Notes under the pieces: generated by a model
What the model was told of the DNA's origin: nothing
What the model saw: only the letters and a program-made list of their open reading frames with translations
Databases searched by the model: none
Program-made: the position numbers and the translations under genes
In this document: piece by piece, positions 45,020-57,100 of the stretch
Numbering within the stretch: the first letter of the stretch is position 1
How the letters are laid out: each line of letters opens with the position of its first letter
Source: Oscheius sp. JU75
Taxonomy: Eukaryota; Nematoda; Chromadorea; Rhabditida; Rhabditidae
NCBI GenBank assembly: GCA_037178855.1
Contig: JASJZC010000004.1
Span: forward strand, 2,170,001-2,234,000
Reading direction: 5' to 3'
DNA length: 64,000 nucleotides

Positions 45020-46767
45020 CTTCTCATATCATTCACTTAAAATGGGGTAGATAACGGGTAGAGAACTCAGCGTCTTAATGAACATCTACCTTCGATTTAA
45101 CAATTTTTGGAAAAAATGAATGTTTACCACTAAATACGGTCTCAGTGTACCTTATTTATAGCAGCTGCAGCCAAAAATCGTATTTACGTACTGAAATCCT
45201 TCTCCATTTCTGGAAGAATCAGACACGACAAAAATGAGAAGAAGGAAGGAGACATCAAAACCTTTTATGAACAACTAGCTCGCGTGCAACTTATAAAGAC
45301 GGTGAATAGCACCTTCTTGCAAGGGAATTGAGAAACAAAGTAGCAAAAAAGGGAAGGTTGGCTGACAGACATGCAGAAGTCGGATAACCCAAGTACGTTC
45401 ATATAAAGCAGATTTCGGCTGCGTGAACACTGAAACGGGAGAACGGATATTCAAAATGAGTGGAGAAAATTAGGCATGGGAACATCTTCCAGACTTGGCC
45501 TCAGGAGAGAGTCGGACCAAAAATGAAAATACCCATACTGTAACGGTTTCTTAGTCACGTTTGGGTACATAATAATAGAGAATAATAGCGTTTACAGCCG
45601 TTTTTCTTTGCAATACAGCTTCTAAATGCAACTATACTTGCTTCTTTGTAAGGTAAATGCCGACAAAAAAAAAACGAGTGTATGCCGTATATCGAAAAGT
45701 AGCCTCAGGTTATCGAAGGCAGCGGTAATAGTTCGGCAGGCGCCCCCTTTCGTTTGAATTTTTGGCGCGCTTTTACAATATCGCTCAGAATAGGTTTTTC
45801 CGATGAAATTCACCAACTTTTCCAGTTTTTGACGGCTTTTACCGAATCCAGCGTGTAAAAAAACCCCCTAGAATGAAAGAAAAGTGAAAAAACTGCGGAA
45901 AAGAACGAGTTATTCGAGGTTTGTCTCAAACTTAGTTCTCTGATTTCCCTGTTATTTATGACGTTTTGCATGTTCTAAAGGGTTCTTTTTGCATTGCTAG
46001 ATTTGATAAACGCAGTTCGAAACTGGAAAAATTAATAAATTTTATGAGAAAAACACGATTTTAGACGAAGGGGGCAACTACCGTAATTTTTGACTTGAAG
46101 GGGGGAGCCTGCCGAACTATTACCAAGGCAGCATTCTAATTTTGAACTCCCGCCCATCCCAAGTTTGAATTGTGTCGTTCCGGCGCGATGAAAAGTGTGT
46201 ATGCTTTTGCATAGCGGTAACATTCAACTCCGACAAGTACATTATCTCAAAGATTCGCTTTGTTTAATCACTTTCGCCAATTTTTGAAGATCAGAAATTC
46301 ATTTGAAAATCAAGAGTGCTGGCAGCATGTTGCTCCTTAACGCTCTATCATCAAGAACAGGCTGCATAAGCGCTTTTGCCGGCTGGACTCTTTCCTACCT
46401 GATGAAGCCTAAAACAGCCTAGGAAACGTTCTGTTACGCAATAATTCTGTATCGTAAGTAAAAATTTCCTGCCGCAGACTGAATGTCAAAACAGTCCAAG
46501 TTGAAGCAAACACGTGACATGTCAATGATAACAAGCTTTGAGTTACTGCAGAAATTGTCTTCGAGTGTCCCTTATGCTCTCTTTAAATGTCTAATTGCTG
46601 GACAATCTAATACGAGGCACTATCTATTCTGAAATTATGGTAAACTCGGTATTCTGAGCAACAGATCCAAATTCGAAACATGTCAAAGTAGTATCCAAGT
46701 AGAACAGAAAGTAGCAGTTTTTATGAAGCCCGTATTAGGTGATGAAAATCAGAAAAAAAAAACTATA
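45020..46767. other. Intergenic, contains one MITE
   Basis: Between the convergent TM2D1-like gene and the GPCR gene. Apart from the element at 45724-46124 I see no gene and no further repeat. Confidence 0.5.
45724..46124. mobile_element. MITE with 8-bp target-site duplication
   Basis: A 401-bp non-coding element with terminal inverted repeats of about 27 bp: GGTAATAGTTCGGCAGGC is perfect, followed by a near-match C-run. It is flanked on both sides by the perfect direct repeat AAGGCAGC (45716-45723 and 46125-46132). An 8-bp target duplication points to hAT-, Merlin- or P-like transposases; the GG terminus is most like Merlin. There is no internal coding region, so it must be mobilised from elsewhere. 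Confidence 0.88.
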
Positions 46768-48614
46768 TCACGAAACCGGTAGAACGAGAGGCGATTTAAT
46801 CTCTTGTAGACTCGTTCTTGCTTTGAACTCCTTTCGCATCTCACGTTGATCCGCCATGCCTCTGTACCATTTGGCTAAGCACTCAAGGACAGACTTATTC
46901 GTATAACAGATTATGAACGAAACAGCAAATCCCTGTTAAATTGTTCTTAGGTTTGACTGTTTAATTTCCTAGCCTGTAGGCCATCCAAAATAAGGCTGGC
47001 AAGTTGATGTGCTGGGCTCGGGATGCGGTAAATAGTGAGCAGAAAGTGCAGCCCAAAGACAGGAATGAGCATCAGGGCAGCTCGTACTGCCTTTCTGTAA
47101 GATGGTGTCTAGTTTGTGCTATCAGTGCCATGTGACAAGTCTAAATTTACTTTTCGAGTTCGTTTCCCCCCAACTGACGTGTGGAGAGAAACCCGATCTG
47201 CTCTCACATGTTCCCATCTCTCTTACCTATATTGCATACGATCCAGATGAGGGTCACAGCGTAGTTTCTTCAGCAGAATAAACATGATGAGTGTTACCAG
47301 AAGAACATTAACACAGATGGCCACGAGACAAGGAGCGTAATAGACCCATTCGATCCAGGAATGAACCGATGGAGACACCCAGCAACCCTCGTTATCGAAT
47401 AGCTGCCGAAGTAGACCATAGACGGCAGCCAACAGAGCCGGAATACCTAGTGCGAAACTTCTTGCTAGGCTTTGTGAACTCACCCCAACACAGAATCTTA
47501 TAGGGAGTGAGACTTTCCCCTTGATTACTAGCTATATGTAATAGTCGGAACAGGTAGACGCCCTCTGCCAGCATCCACGAAAAAGTTGACAGTCGGAGAA
47601 ACCGCAGTTGGACAGTGAATAGTAGTCGACAAATTATCTAAAAACATAGTTTGATGCGTTAATCGAAGATATACGTTGTTTGTGAAGTAGAGAATGTCGC
47701 CTGGAGCTCCGTCGACGATGAAAAAGAAGCAATTGAAGAGATAAAAGAGGCCGGAGAGTAGGAACGAAATGAGCAAATGACGGTGAACGATAAACATTGG
47801 ATTGTTTCGAAGAGGCCTGAACATCTTTCTGTTTGCATTAATATGTCGGTCTTACCTGAAGACGAGTAGTAGACAAATGGCCGGTATTAGTGAGAGCACA
47901 CTCAGTGAGAAGGCAGCAATTCCAGCGAATAGTTTTACCTGGGTTCCCTGAAACTTAAGTAGTCCAGCTCCTCGTTTTCCTTCGGATCCCCTGTGATGAG
48001 TCTCCAGAAACAATTTTTTTTAAAGCTCTTTTTTTCAGTCAAAAGATAGATTGTGTTCTCATAAAAACATAAAATGGCCTCCCCTGACACTGAAAAACCC
48101 ACCTCTTGAACTGCCATGCATCCTGTGTAATCGGTCCATTCGACTCCCGTATGACCAGATATCCCCCATCCTTGTGGTTCACACATTTTGATGGCCGCTG
48201 AATAGTTTATTGCTGAGAGAAACACTAAAGTCACCTTGGTCGGGATTGCCTCGCGAATATTCGCCGTAAATGTAACTCGGACAATGGGCTGAAACTGCTC
48301 CAACCTTTGCTGGCAAAAAACATTGCCAGCCATCCCATACAGCCGGACATGCTGAATGACACACTGATTGACATTCTGATAAACTGACCTGTGGCTGGTG
48401 GTTGCGTTTGACTAAGGACATCTTCACAACAGCTTCTGGCCGCTTCACAACATTGTCGAGTGAGCTGGTGGAATGGGTCTGGCAGAGGAGGATTTAGCCG
48501 TAGTTCTGACAAGTCGGTTACAGATGTCCTAAATTTGTTCAGTTGTTAATTAGTCTATATGAAAATTAACCAATGATCCTCCCCCGGGAACTGTATCCTA
48601 GGAGAAGGGCTCAT
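46768..48614 (-). CDS. Class B (secretin-type) G-protein-coupled receptor
   Basis: About ten exons form a family B peptide-hormone receptor. A hormone-receptor ectodomain (CCEAARSCCEDV, CPAVWDGWQCF, HCPSY, CEPQGWGI...WTDYTGC) leads to seven helices. These include VKLFAGIAAFSLSVLSLIPAICLLLVF, HRHLLISFLLSGLFYLFNCFFF, LSTFSWMLAEGVYLFRLLH, a GIPALLAAVYG helix and the exofacial NEGCW cysteine. VLLVTLIMFILLKKL is followed by QYRKAVRAALMLIPVFGLHFLL and GFAVSFIICYTNKSVLECL. The WMLAEGVYL and RKAVRAALMLIPVFG motifs are class B signatures. Closest groups would be the PDF, calcitonin or CRF receptor types. The start is the ATG at 48614, joined by a short first intron; no clear signal peptide is seen, so an upstream exon is possible. 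The last intron uses a GC donor (GCTAGG). Confidence 0.88.
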
Positions 48615-49299
48615 CTCCCCTGGTTACACATGAGAGATTCTTTATTTATTTCAGCGTTCGTCAAAATCCATGTATAATTTTTTCCCTTATTAAAGTTGGG
48701 CTAGAAAACAAGCTATGACCCTCAGTGCTGACAGCCGTCGCTCGAAGGCATTCAGCTGACAACTGGTCGATCAGTCATCTTTTGAGAGGGAGAGCGAACA
48801 CGGATTCTCTTTACCTTCTCGAAAGGACCAAGAGCTTTCGGCCATTATTCATCTATCTGCTTCTCTTATATGGAAAGTGACTTTGTTCGGAAGAAAAAAA
48901 AAACTCGTGTCTCTCTCGTGGGATTGGTCCGAAATAGATCAGATTGTTCGGAACAATTAATTTCGCGGCTATTCCGGGGGAGTCTTCAACCTGCTATTAG
49001 GGTAATAGGGAGTAACTGCAATGTCAGGAATCTTCTTTCCAGCCGAACTTCTTGGGAAATTAGTTCGGAGGATTCCAATTAATCCGAGGGGATTCTCCTC
49101 CTGTCCTTCCGGGGACTCATTCCAATTGGAGCGAATAACACGTCAGTTCATACTTTTAGGCTGGAAGTCCCAGAGGTATATGGATTTGACTACATATAGG
49201 ACTCATAGATCCATAGCAAACAGAACTTGGAGTTCATTTTCAGCTCTTTGTTTTGTTTGTTCAGCCTTCTAATGTTGTTCTCACTATCGATTACTCATT
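48615..49299. other. Intergenic, no gene recognised
   Basis: About 690 bp. It includes the near-palindrome ATTGTTCGGAACAAT near 48944, of unknown meaning, and no coding signal. Confidence 0.45.
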
Positions 49300-49726
49300 C
49301 TAAGAGTTCTGGAAATATCTAAAATGAATTCTTGGTATCCCACTAATACGCCCAAAATCACCCAAACGCCAGACGCCTTCTGAAACACAATCGGTTCGGA
49401 GGTCGCCAGTGGGAGCAGCGAAACTTGAGCCTTTTCGACCCGATTTCCGGAACTTACTGGTTGAGAACAAAGTCCGGGATATTAAAGACATTCGACGGGT
49501 TCTCACAATTACAATCAGCACTGTCCGGATCCTGACATATCAATACTCCATTGAGACATCTGAACAGCTTTGAGTCGTGATGGAAAGGAGAGACAAACCT
49601 TCGGGATCTGTATATTTGTTGATAGGGCGGGATGACCATATAAATGAAGTAGAAACAGCTGGCACAAGCCAAAGAGTCAAAATCAGAAGGAATAAGTGGA
49701 CCCGCTCCAGAGAGTAAACAAGACAT
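49300..49726 (-). CDS. Small orphan cysteine-containing protein
   Basis: Three exons (49599-49726, 49458-49559, 49300-49423) with introns of 39 and 34 nt give 117 residues in one frame. The ATG at 49726 follows GTTCCAG by 3 nt. The sequence begins MSCLLSGAGPLIPSDFD, has a CASCFYFIYMVIPPY segment, a CLNGVLICQDPDSADCNCEN cysteine-rich stretch and a C-terminus ending IPRIHFRYFQNS. No family recognised and no clear signal peptide. Consistent splice phases and an upstream acceptor are the main support; the second acceptor (GGCTCAAG) is weak. Confidence 0.45.
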
Positions 49727-51162
49727 TCTCTGGAACACTTTGAATGAATTTTAGATTGCTCGACGGGATTGCGTGAACTTTTCTGGTCAAGAGCTTGAGA
49801 ACAGTATTTCAGTTATTATTAGGTGTTTTGTCGACAGCTGTAAATACCCAGGAGAGATACTTCAATCAGGATGTTATTTGACTACCCTCTGGCCGGACAG
49901 ACGAATAAACAAATTCGCTAATTATCTGAACAGATTCGAGAGAAAAAAAACGGGCGGTTGGGTGCAAACGAGAAGTGCCTGACAAGCCGTGATGACAGAT
50001 GACGGCACATTTTTAAACTTGTGGTCAGTCCGAATGGATCTTTCCACGATGAATAAATAGCTATTCAAAAAGCAAAGATCTGCTCACGTAAGGCTCAGAC
50101 AAGGGAACGGCAAGAAGCGCGCAGAGAGTCATTCTCGGCAAACTATTAGCATAAATTTAAGACAAAGAGGAACACACTCATTTGGAAAGGGCTGATTATA
50201 TGTGAGGGACCTAATTTTCGGCAGAGAAGAATGGTCAACAAGGAATCAGATGTCACAGAACTACAATCAATGTTCTAACGATGAGAATAAAGACAATCGG
50301 GCTGGAGGGGCGGAGAGAAACGAGGCGTGGGACCGCCTCCTCAGGGCGTGGAGACTACAGACAATGGTATTCATAAAGGATTTCGGTTGATGTGGTATCA
50401 GAGAAAAGTCTGCAACAATAGGCTAGATCAACTTGTTGTTAGAGTATTCACTAAGACTGTCGACGGAGGAACCCGTTGATATGTTCATAACTCAATGACA
50501 CTTCTTTTGGAAATTTTTAATTTCCCGCAAAATTTGAATACGCAGCATCAGCGACATTTTCGTTGCGACGAGTAATTTTTTAAATGTAGTTTTCGCTACT
50601 TTTGATGAAAACAGACAACGAGGATGTATTGTTCTGCCGTCTTAGAACATCGGAAACTCCCTAATTTTTCGAACAACCGCCCGTCCCTATCCGCTTATCC
50701 CTACATCCGCCTATCCCTAGTCTACCTTTATACTTTTATACGGCGTAATGTACAACTCATTTTATCGTTCCCAGATAATACTACTTTTAATACAAACAGA
50801 CAGCGAGGGCAGCTGCCGAAGCCAGCCAGCCCGATGGCTGTATGGCTCTACTGCCTAAGATCATCAGAAACTCCAATTTCTCGAACAACTGCCTATTCCT
50901 TTCTATTTATCCCTACATTATCTATCCTATTGCTAATTTCGACCCAAACAAGTAGTGCCACCTTAGAGCATCCAAAACTCCCTAAATTTTCGAACAACCG
51001 CCTATCCCTAGTCTTTCTTCTCATTGCACCACAAGTACAGAGCCCGCCGCACGGTCGTATGCAATTGCCGCACAGACTTTACCCAAGTTATCTTGAAAAA
51101 CGTTTTTCTTTTCCTATTTTCCTCGTTCTTTTCCCGGTAACAATAGATTTTAAGGATTAAAC
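49727..51162. other. Intergenic with diverged tandem repeats
   Basis: No gene recognised in about 1.4 kb. The 3' half holds the diverged repeat at 50632-51003. The segment just upstream of 51163 should include the GCN1 promoter. Confidence 0.45.
50632..51003 (+). repeat. Diverged tandem repeat, three units
   Basis: A unit of about 48 bp with the core AGAACATC...AAACTCCCTAA...TTTTCGAACAACCGCC occurs at about 50632, 50846 and 50955, each followed by a TATCCCTA-rich stretch. Spacing is uneven (about 215 and 108 bp). It is too diverged to be a young satellite. Confidence 0.65.
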
Positions 51163-54100
51163 ATGATGCCCGAGGAAAGAGAGGAATCCTCAATCAACAC
51201 CGATGAGACACAGAAGAGCCCGGCAAGTCTACTCTTAATGGTTCACTCTAACAATTCTTTAGGAAGAGGTTCTGAAGGAGGAGATTCGTCGGTTTACTGT
51301 CTCTGTCAATGATTCGAGTCTCAAACAACAGGAGACAGTCTACATGGCTGTGATCCGTGCTTTGGACCGAGTCAGTGCAGTGCCGGAGCCCTTCGTCAAG
51401 GGTCTCGTTCGACTCAGTCTCACTGCCACCATCAGTAGATACTCCCAGAGAGGTAGCTATCAGCTAGTTTCGCGACTTCTCAATGCTCTCGCCAATCACG
51501 GCTCTTCTGTCCTGGTCCGACATCTGGCCACGACTCTGACTTCTCTCTTTCCCATTTTACCAAATGTCAGTTCGTACAGTGCCAATCTCGCGATTCTGCC
51601 GGCCAAGTGGCTCCTCAAGTACATCGACTCTGCCGCTGCCGAAGATCTTCCCACTGTGGTTAGCTCTTTCTCCTAGCTTTTTTTACTAATTCATTGTGTT
51701 CAGATAAGCTCTTTAGCTTCATTGTCCTTTTATGTGACCTCATCTGACAAGGCGACCAACGTGTTTCTCCGATCTCTGAAGAGCTGGAAGTTGCCGGCGG
51801 ACCTGTCTGCTCGGTTGACTGAGCTCTCAAAAGATGCCTTGATTTCCGACAAATTGCTCTGTCTGGTCTCTTTCCTTTCGAAGCTTTTCGAAGTTGATCT
51901 GTCCTCTTTCGGAGTCGATCTCTACACGAAAGTCTGTCTTCTTCCCAAGACTAAGCCTCTCCCATCAGTTCTGGTATGTCACTCTCATTCAGTTATACAT
52001 TGTTTCTGTTCAGAAAGTGTCAAAGTACTTCCTGGAAAAGTTGTCGGAGAACCAGTTCAAGGATCCTCTTTTCTCGAACATCAAGAAAGCCCTTCTTCGT
52101 TCTCCCGAGGTAGCTGTCTATGGAGTTCGAATAGCTGTGGAGTCTGTTCCGTTCCAACTGGACAGTTATGCCGAAGAGATCGTCAAGGGACTGTCGGGCT
52201 CTCTTGGTAGCAACGATGATGATCAGAGAGACGAAGCAGTGGCTACCGTGGCTGCTTTGGCGAGAAAATCCTCGACGAAGAGTGTCAGTCAGCTGATTAA
52301 CAAATTGTTTGAGTCTCTCGGATCTGCCAAGAGTGTCGAGCAAAAAGTTTCTCTCCTCAACGGAATTGGCGCCTGTTCATTGTTAGATCAATCCGGGGAA
52401 GAATTCAACAAGATCACCTCCGAAATCATCAAGAAGACAGCCAAAGCTGACAAAGAAGGTGAGACTTCAATTTACCAGTTGAAATACTTTATTTTTTAGC
52501 AAATGAGGCGATCGTATCTGCCAGTTGGAGAGCTGCTGGTTCGTGGGCGTCTCAAATAACCGGAGATACGACTTTCATCAAGACATTGTTCGACGAGGCT
52601 TGCAAACTGCCTCCTGCTGTGAAGTTCGTGGGTTACGGAGAACTGGCTCGTGTAATTTCGAACCGGAAACTGACTTCACTGCCCGAAGAGCTGTCCAAAG
52701 CTCTCTCGGGAGAAGTAGTCAACGCTCAAAAGGACGCCCTGGAAGCCATTGGACTTTCTCTGGCCGTCTTGGAAACATCAACTGCAAATTCGCCCGCCTT
52801 CACTCAGACGTGGAGCAAATTCTCTTCAAATGAAAATGTCTTCAAGGACAAGACACTCACATCCATCCGACCAGCACAAGCTTTCCTCTGGAGTCAATTA
52901 TTGCAGAAGATCATCGCCAATAGACCGGATAAGGTGAGACACTTTACTTGTTCAAATACCACTGTAATTTAGAGTACCTTCCCCCCGATTTCCCTTCAAA
53001 GCTTCGCTCTTCTACTTTTCTGGCCACAGTGGGAGGTTCGAAAGAAGACGCTGACTTCTCTTGGAGATCTGATCAAAACTGACGGAGCTCAGTTTGCGCA
53101 AGCACTCGCCGATACAATTTATAGCGAGACGGTGAATGGAAACCTCCAGGAGAGGGTGAACAAGATCCAACAACACGAGATCACTGGAGAGAACTACGTT
53201 CTTGTGGTTAGAGAACTATTGACTGCTCACGGTGATGGACTTGACTCGCTGGCCATTCATTCTCTTCTCTTGGCCTCTCTCCCACGCCTGGTTGAAGTCG
53301 ATGGATCCGTTTGGCTCAGATGGATTCATGGCGTGGATCGTGTCAAGTGGGAGAAGAACAAGAGCTTCCATTCTGAAGTTATCGAGCGTGTTCTCGCCTG
53401 CAAGGAAAGACATGTCAGGTATTTTTGCAGGGTTACCTTTCCCAACTATGGTAATTCAGAGACAACGCTCTCATCACCCTGGTCGCTCTGAACATTCCCA
53501 GTCTGACTGAAGAACTCTGGCAACATGTGGAGAATGGAGTAGCCGAACTGGATATCAAGAAGTATTCGAGAGTGACCGAGAAGGAAGTAGACATCTACAA
53601 GACAGCTGAAGGACAGCTCTATAACATGGGAGCTCTTGAATTGTGAGCTATTTAATGAACAACAATAACTTCTAATGTTCCAGTGACGAAGGCGAGTATT
53701 CGTCCAATATGAAACGAGAGAACAAGGCCTACAGCTACCAAGAACAACTTCAAGAGATGCAACTTCGCCGTGAGCTGGCCGAAAAGAAAAGAAAGGAAGG
53801 CAAGCTGACAGTCAAGCAGAAGCAAGTGATGGACAAGGAGCTAGCTAGCGAGAAAACCATTCGCGATGAGATCAGTCAGCTGTATAATAAGGCCGAAATT
53901 TGTCTGGATCAGGTTCGGGCAATGGTCTTGGCCGACAATCATGGAGCTTTTCTCAGGTTTGAATTTTGCCAAAATCTCTTCAATTTTCATCACAGGTCAT
54001 CTCTGTTGTTCAACATGTGTCTTCCTTTGACCCGAAGCAGCCTGGTCTGTTCCGAGGCCGCTCGACTCTTCTTGGCCTATCGAGATGCATCCTTCCCACA

Positions 54101-57100
54101 TAGTGATGATTATCTAGGAGAACTGTTAGGAAGTACATGGCTCCGAGTGGCTGGAAGCAAATGGAACGATCCGATCTGGGCACAGGAACCTCTCAACGAC
54201 GTTCTGAAGAGGACCTTTGCTCTTTTAAACGAAAGGGCCTTTGTCGTGGACACAGGAGACGAGTTGGAGGATGAGACTTTCGTCTTCGAGGAAATGGTCG
54301 GAGCTCCACAACTGACTTTCCTCTTCCCATTTATTCGAACCATTTTGACTGGAAGTTATTCGGATGCACTGAAGACAGATGCCCTGACTCTTCTACAGAA
54401 TGCCATTCACAAGAGATTTCTGAAGGACGGAGCAGTTCTTCAGCTACCGATGCTGGAATACGCAGAGCTTTTGCTCAGTTACTTTGCCGAACACTTCTCC
54501 GCCCCGTGTCTTCAGGCCATCATCCAGCTCGTGTCAATCGCCAACGAGACGGAGAACACTGAAGAACGAGTACTGTCGATGATTCGTGGAGCACTTGCAT
54601 ATTTGGAGCATGAGAATCCGGATGTTCGCGAGAGTGTCCTGAAGATTTTGTCGGCTCATCAACTGATCACCCGTCTGGTCCTCTCCTCTGGAAATGAGTC
54701 CTTCGCCTCTAATTGTCTGGTCCGTCTCTTTGTGGCTAGTCATGACTCTGTTCAAGCAGTTTCAAATGCCGCCCGTCAACTCTGGCTCGTATCTCTTCTT
54801 CATCTGAATGAGAATATGGCTCTTCCAATCGTTGGTAAGTTCACTCTTTACCTCTTTCAATAAGCGAACAACCTTCAGACGAGTGTGTGTCTCCTATACC
54901 ATTTGTTCGCGAATCTGCCTCATCCGCCTTAGGCAGCTTCATTGAACAGTTCCCGAACTCGATGTCAACAGTTTTGACCAAGATCGAAGAGACGTACGCA
55001 GAGCTGTCGGAAGTTCGTGGAGCCGTGTTCGACGAAGTCGGACGGATGAAGAAGGATTTGGTCGATGAGTGGGAGAGACGCAGTGGAATCGGCTCTGCTC
55101 TTAAGAAGCTGGCGGATCTCATCACTGCCGACGATGCTGTTCAGCTGATCCACATTGTGGTTCCCAAAGGACTGAACGATCGAAAGGCTGTTTGTCGCGA
55201 GGCTATGTGTGCCGCTGCTGTGGAGACCATCAAGAAGCACGGAAGTACAACCATGTCCATTCTTCTTCCTTTTCTTGGTTTGTTATTTTACTAATATCTA
55301 TCAACCTTCATTCTTTCAGAGAATCTCTCGGACACGACTCCATCTGGTGCCGAATACGACAATCTGAGACAAGGATTGGTCGTCTTAATCGGAACACTGG
55401 CTCAGTATCTTGATCCCCAGTCTGGAAAAGTCAAAGCCATTGTCTCTCGTCTGATGGAAGTTCTGAACACTCCGAGTCAGCCGGTACAAGAGTCTGTTGC
55501 CCGTTGTCTGCCGCCTCTGGTACCAGCTATCCGTTCCGACTGCAAGACGATTATCCAACGTCTCCAAGCATTGCTCCTGTCGGCCAGCAGTTACGGAGAA
55601 AGAAGAGGAGCTGCCTATGGAATAGCTGGTCTGATGAAGGGACTTGGAATGTACAGTCTCAAGGAGTACGAAATCTTGCCCGTCCTCGAGAAGGGTCTGT
55701 CGAACAAAAAGGACTGGAAGCAACGTGAGGGAAGTCTTCTCTGCCTCGAGATTATGTGCAGTACCATCGGAAAGTTGTTCGAGCCCTACATGATCCAAGC
55801 ACTTCCGTCCCTTCTTCTCTGTTTCGGTGACAACGAGGAGAATGTTAGAAAATCAGCCGAAGATACAGCCAAGGCGATGATGTCTTCGATGAGCCCTCAT
55901 GGAACCAAACTCATCCTGCCAATGTTGACCAAAGCTCTGGACGATGACTCCTGGAGAACAAAGTGTGCTGCTACGGAACTTTTGGGTTCAATGGCCTTCT
56001 GTGCTCCTCGACAACTGTCGGCATGTCTTCCAAGCATTGTACCCAATCTCATCGAAGTACTGGCTGACTCCTCTTCCAAGGTAACATCTTTTCACTTACA
56101 GTACAACCCTTTTGGTTACAGGTTCAAAAGAGTGGAGAAAAGGCATTGAGACAGATTGCCATGGTTGTCAGAAACCCCGAAATCTTAGGAGTGACCAGTC
56201 AGCTGATCATCGGTCTTCTTGATCCCGCCAACAAGACGAGCATGGCTCTACAGTCTGTTCTCAACACAAAGTTTATTCACTACATCGATCCTCCGTCTCT
56301 TGCTCTTCTCATGCCTATTGTTCGTCGAGCCTTTGAGGACAGAAACAGCGAGACTCGTCGCAGTGCCGCCCAGATTATTGCCAACATCTACAGCTTGACA
56401 GAACACAAGGTAAACTTTTATTTAATACTCACTAGCAATAATGTTTAGGACATGGAACCGTATCTTGTCGATCTCGTTCCCGGAGTTCAGAAGTCGATTC
56501 TCGATCCTGTTCCAGAAAATCGTTCCGTGTCTGCCCGAGCTCTCGGAGCAATTGTCGCCAAATCAAGTGGAGCTACTAGCGAGAAGCTTCGCGATACAAT
56601 GATTCCTTGGCTCAAGGAAAAACTGGTCTCGCCTCAATCAACTGTCGACCGATCCGGTGCTGCTCAAGGTCTCTGTGAAGTGTTGGCTGGCGTCGGAACG
56701 GAACAACTAGACTATGTCATGCCGGAAATTATCGCTGTTACCGAGAATCCAGAGGTTTCCGCAGAGACTCGCGATGGATACATTCTCATGTACATCTACC
56801 TTCCCATGACTTTCGGAGAACGTTTCGTTCCTTATTTGCCAAAGGTTGTCCCTCCGATCCTGAAGGCACTTGCCGACGAGAACGAGTGAGTTTGCATTCA
56901 CAGTTGATGCTCAATTCCCGTTTCAGATATGTGCGGGCTTCAGCATTGAAAGCGGGTCAACGTCTTATCGCCCAGTACTGCTCACACGCTCGTCGTCTAC
57001 TGCTCCCACAGCTGCAAGAAGCCCTGATGGATGACAACTGGCGCATCAGACATGCTGCAGTTCAGCTCATCGGAGACTTCCTCTTCAATATTTCTGGTTC

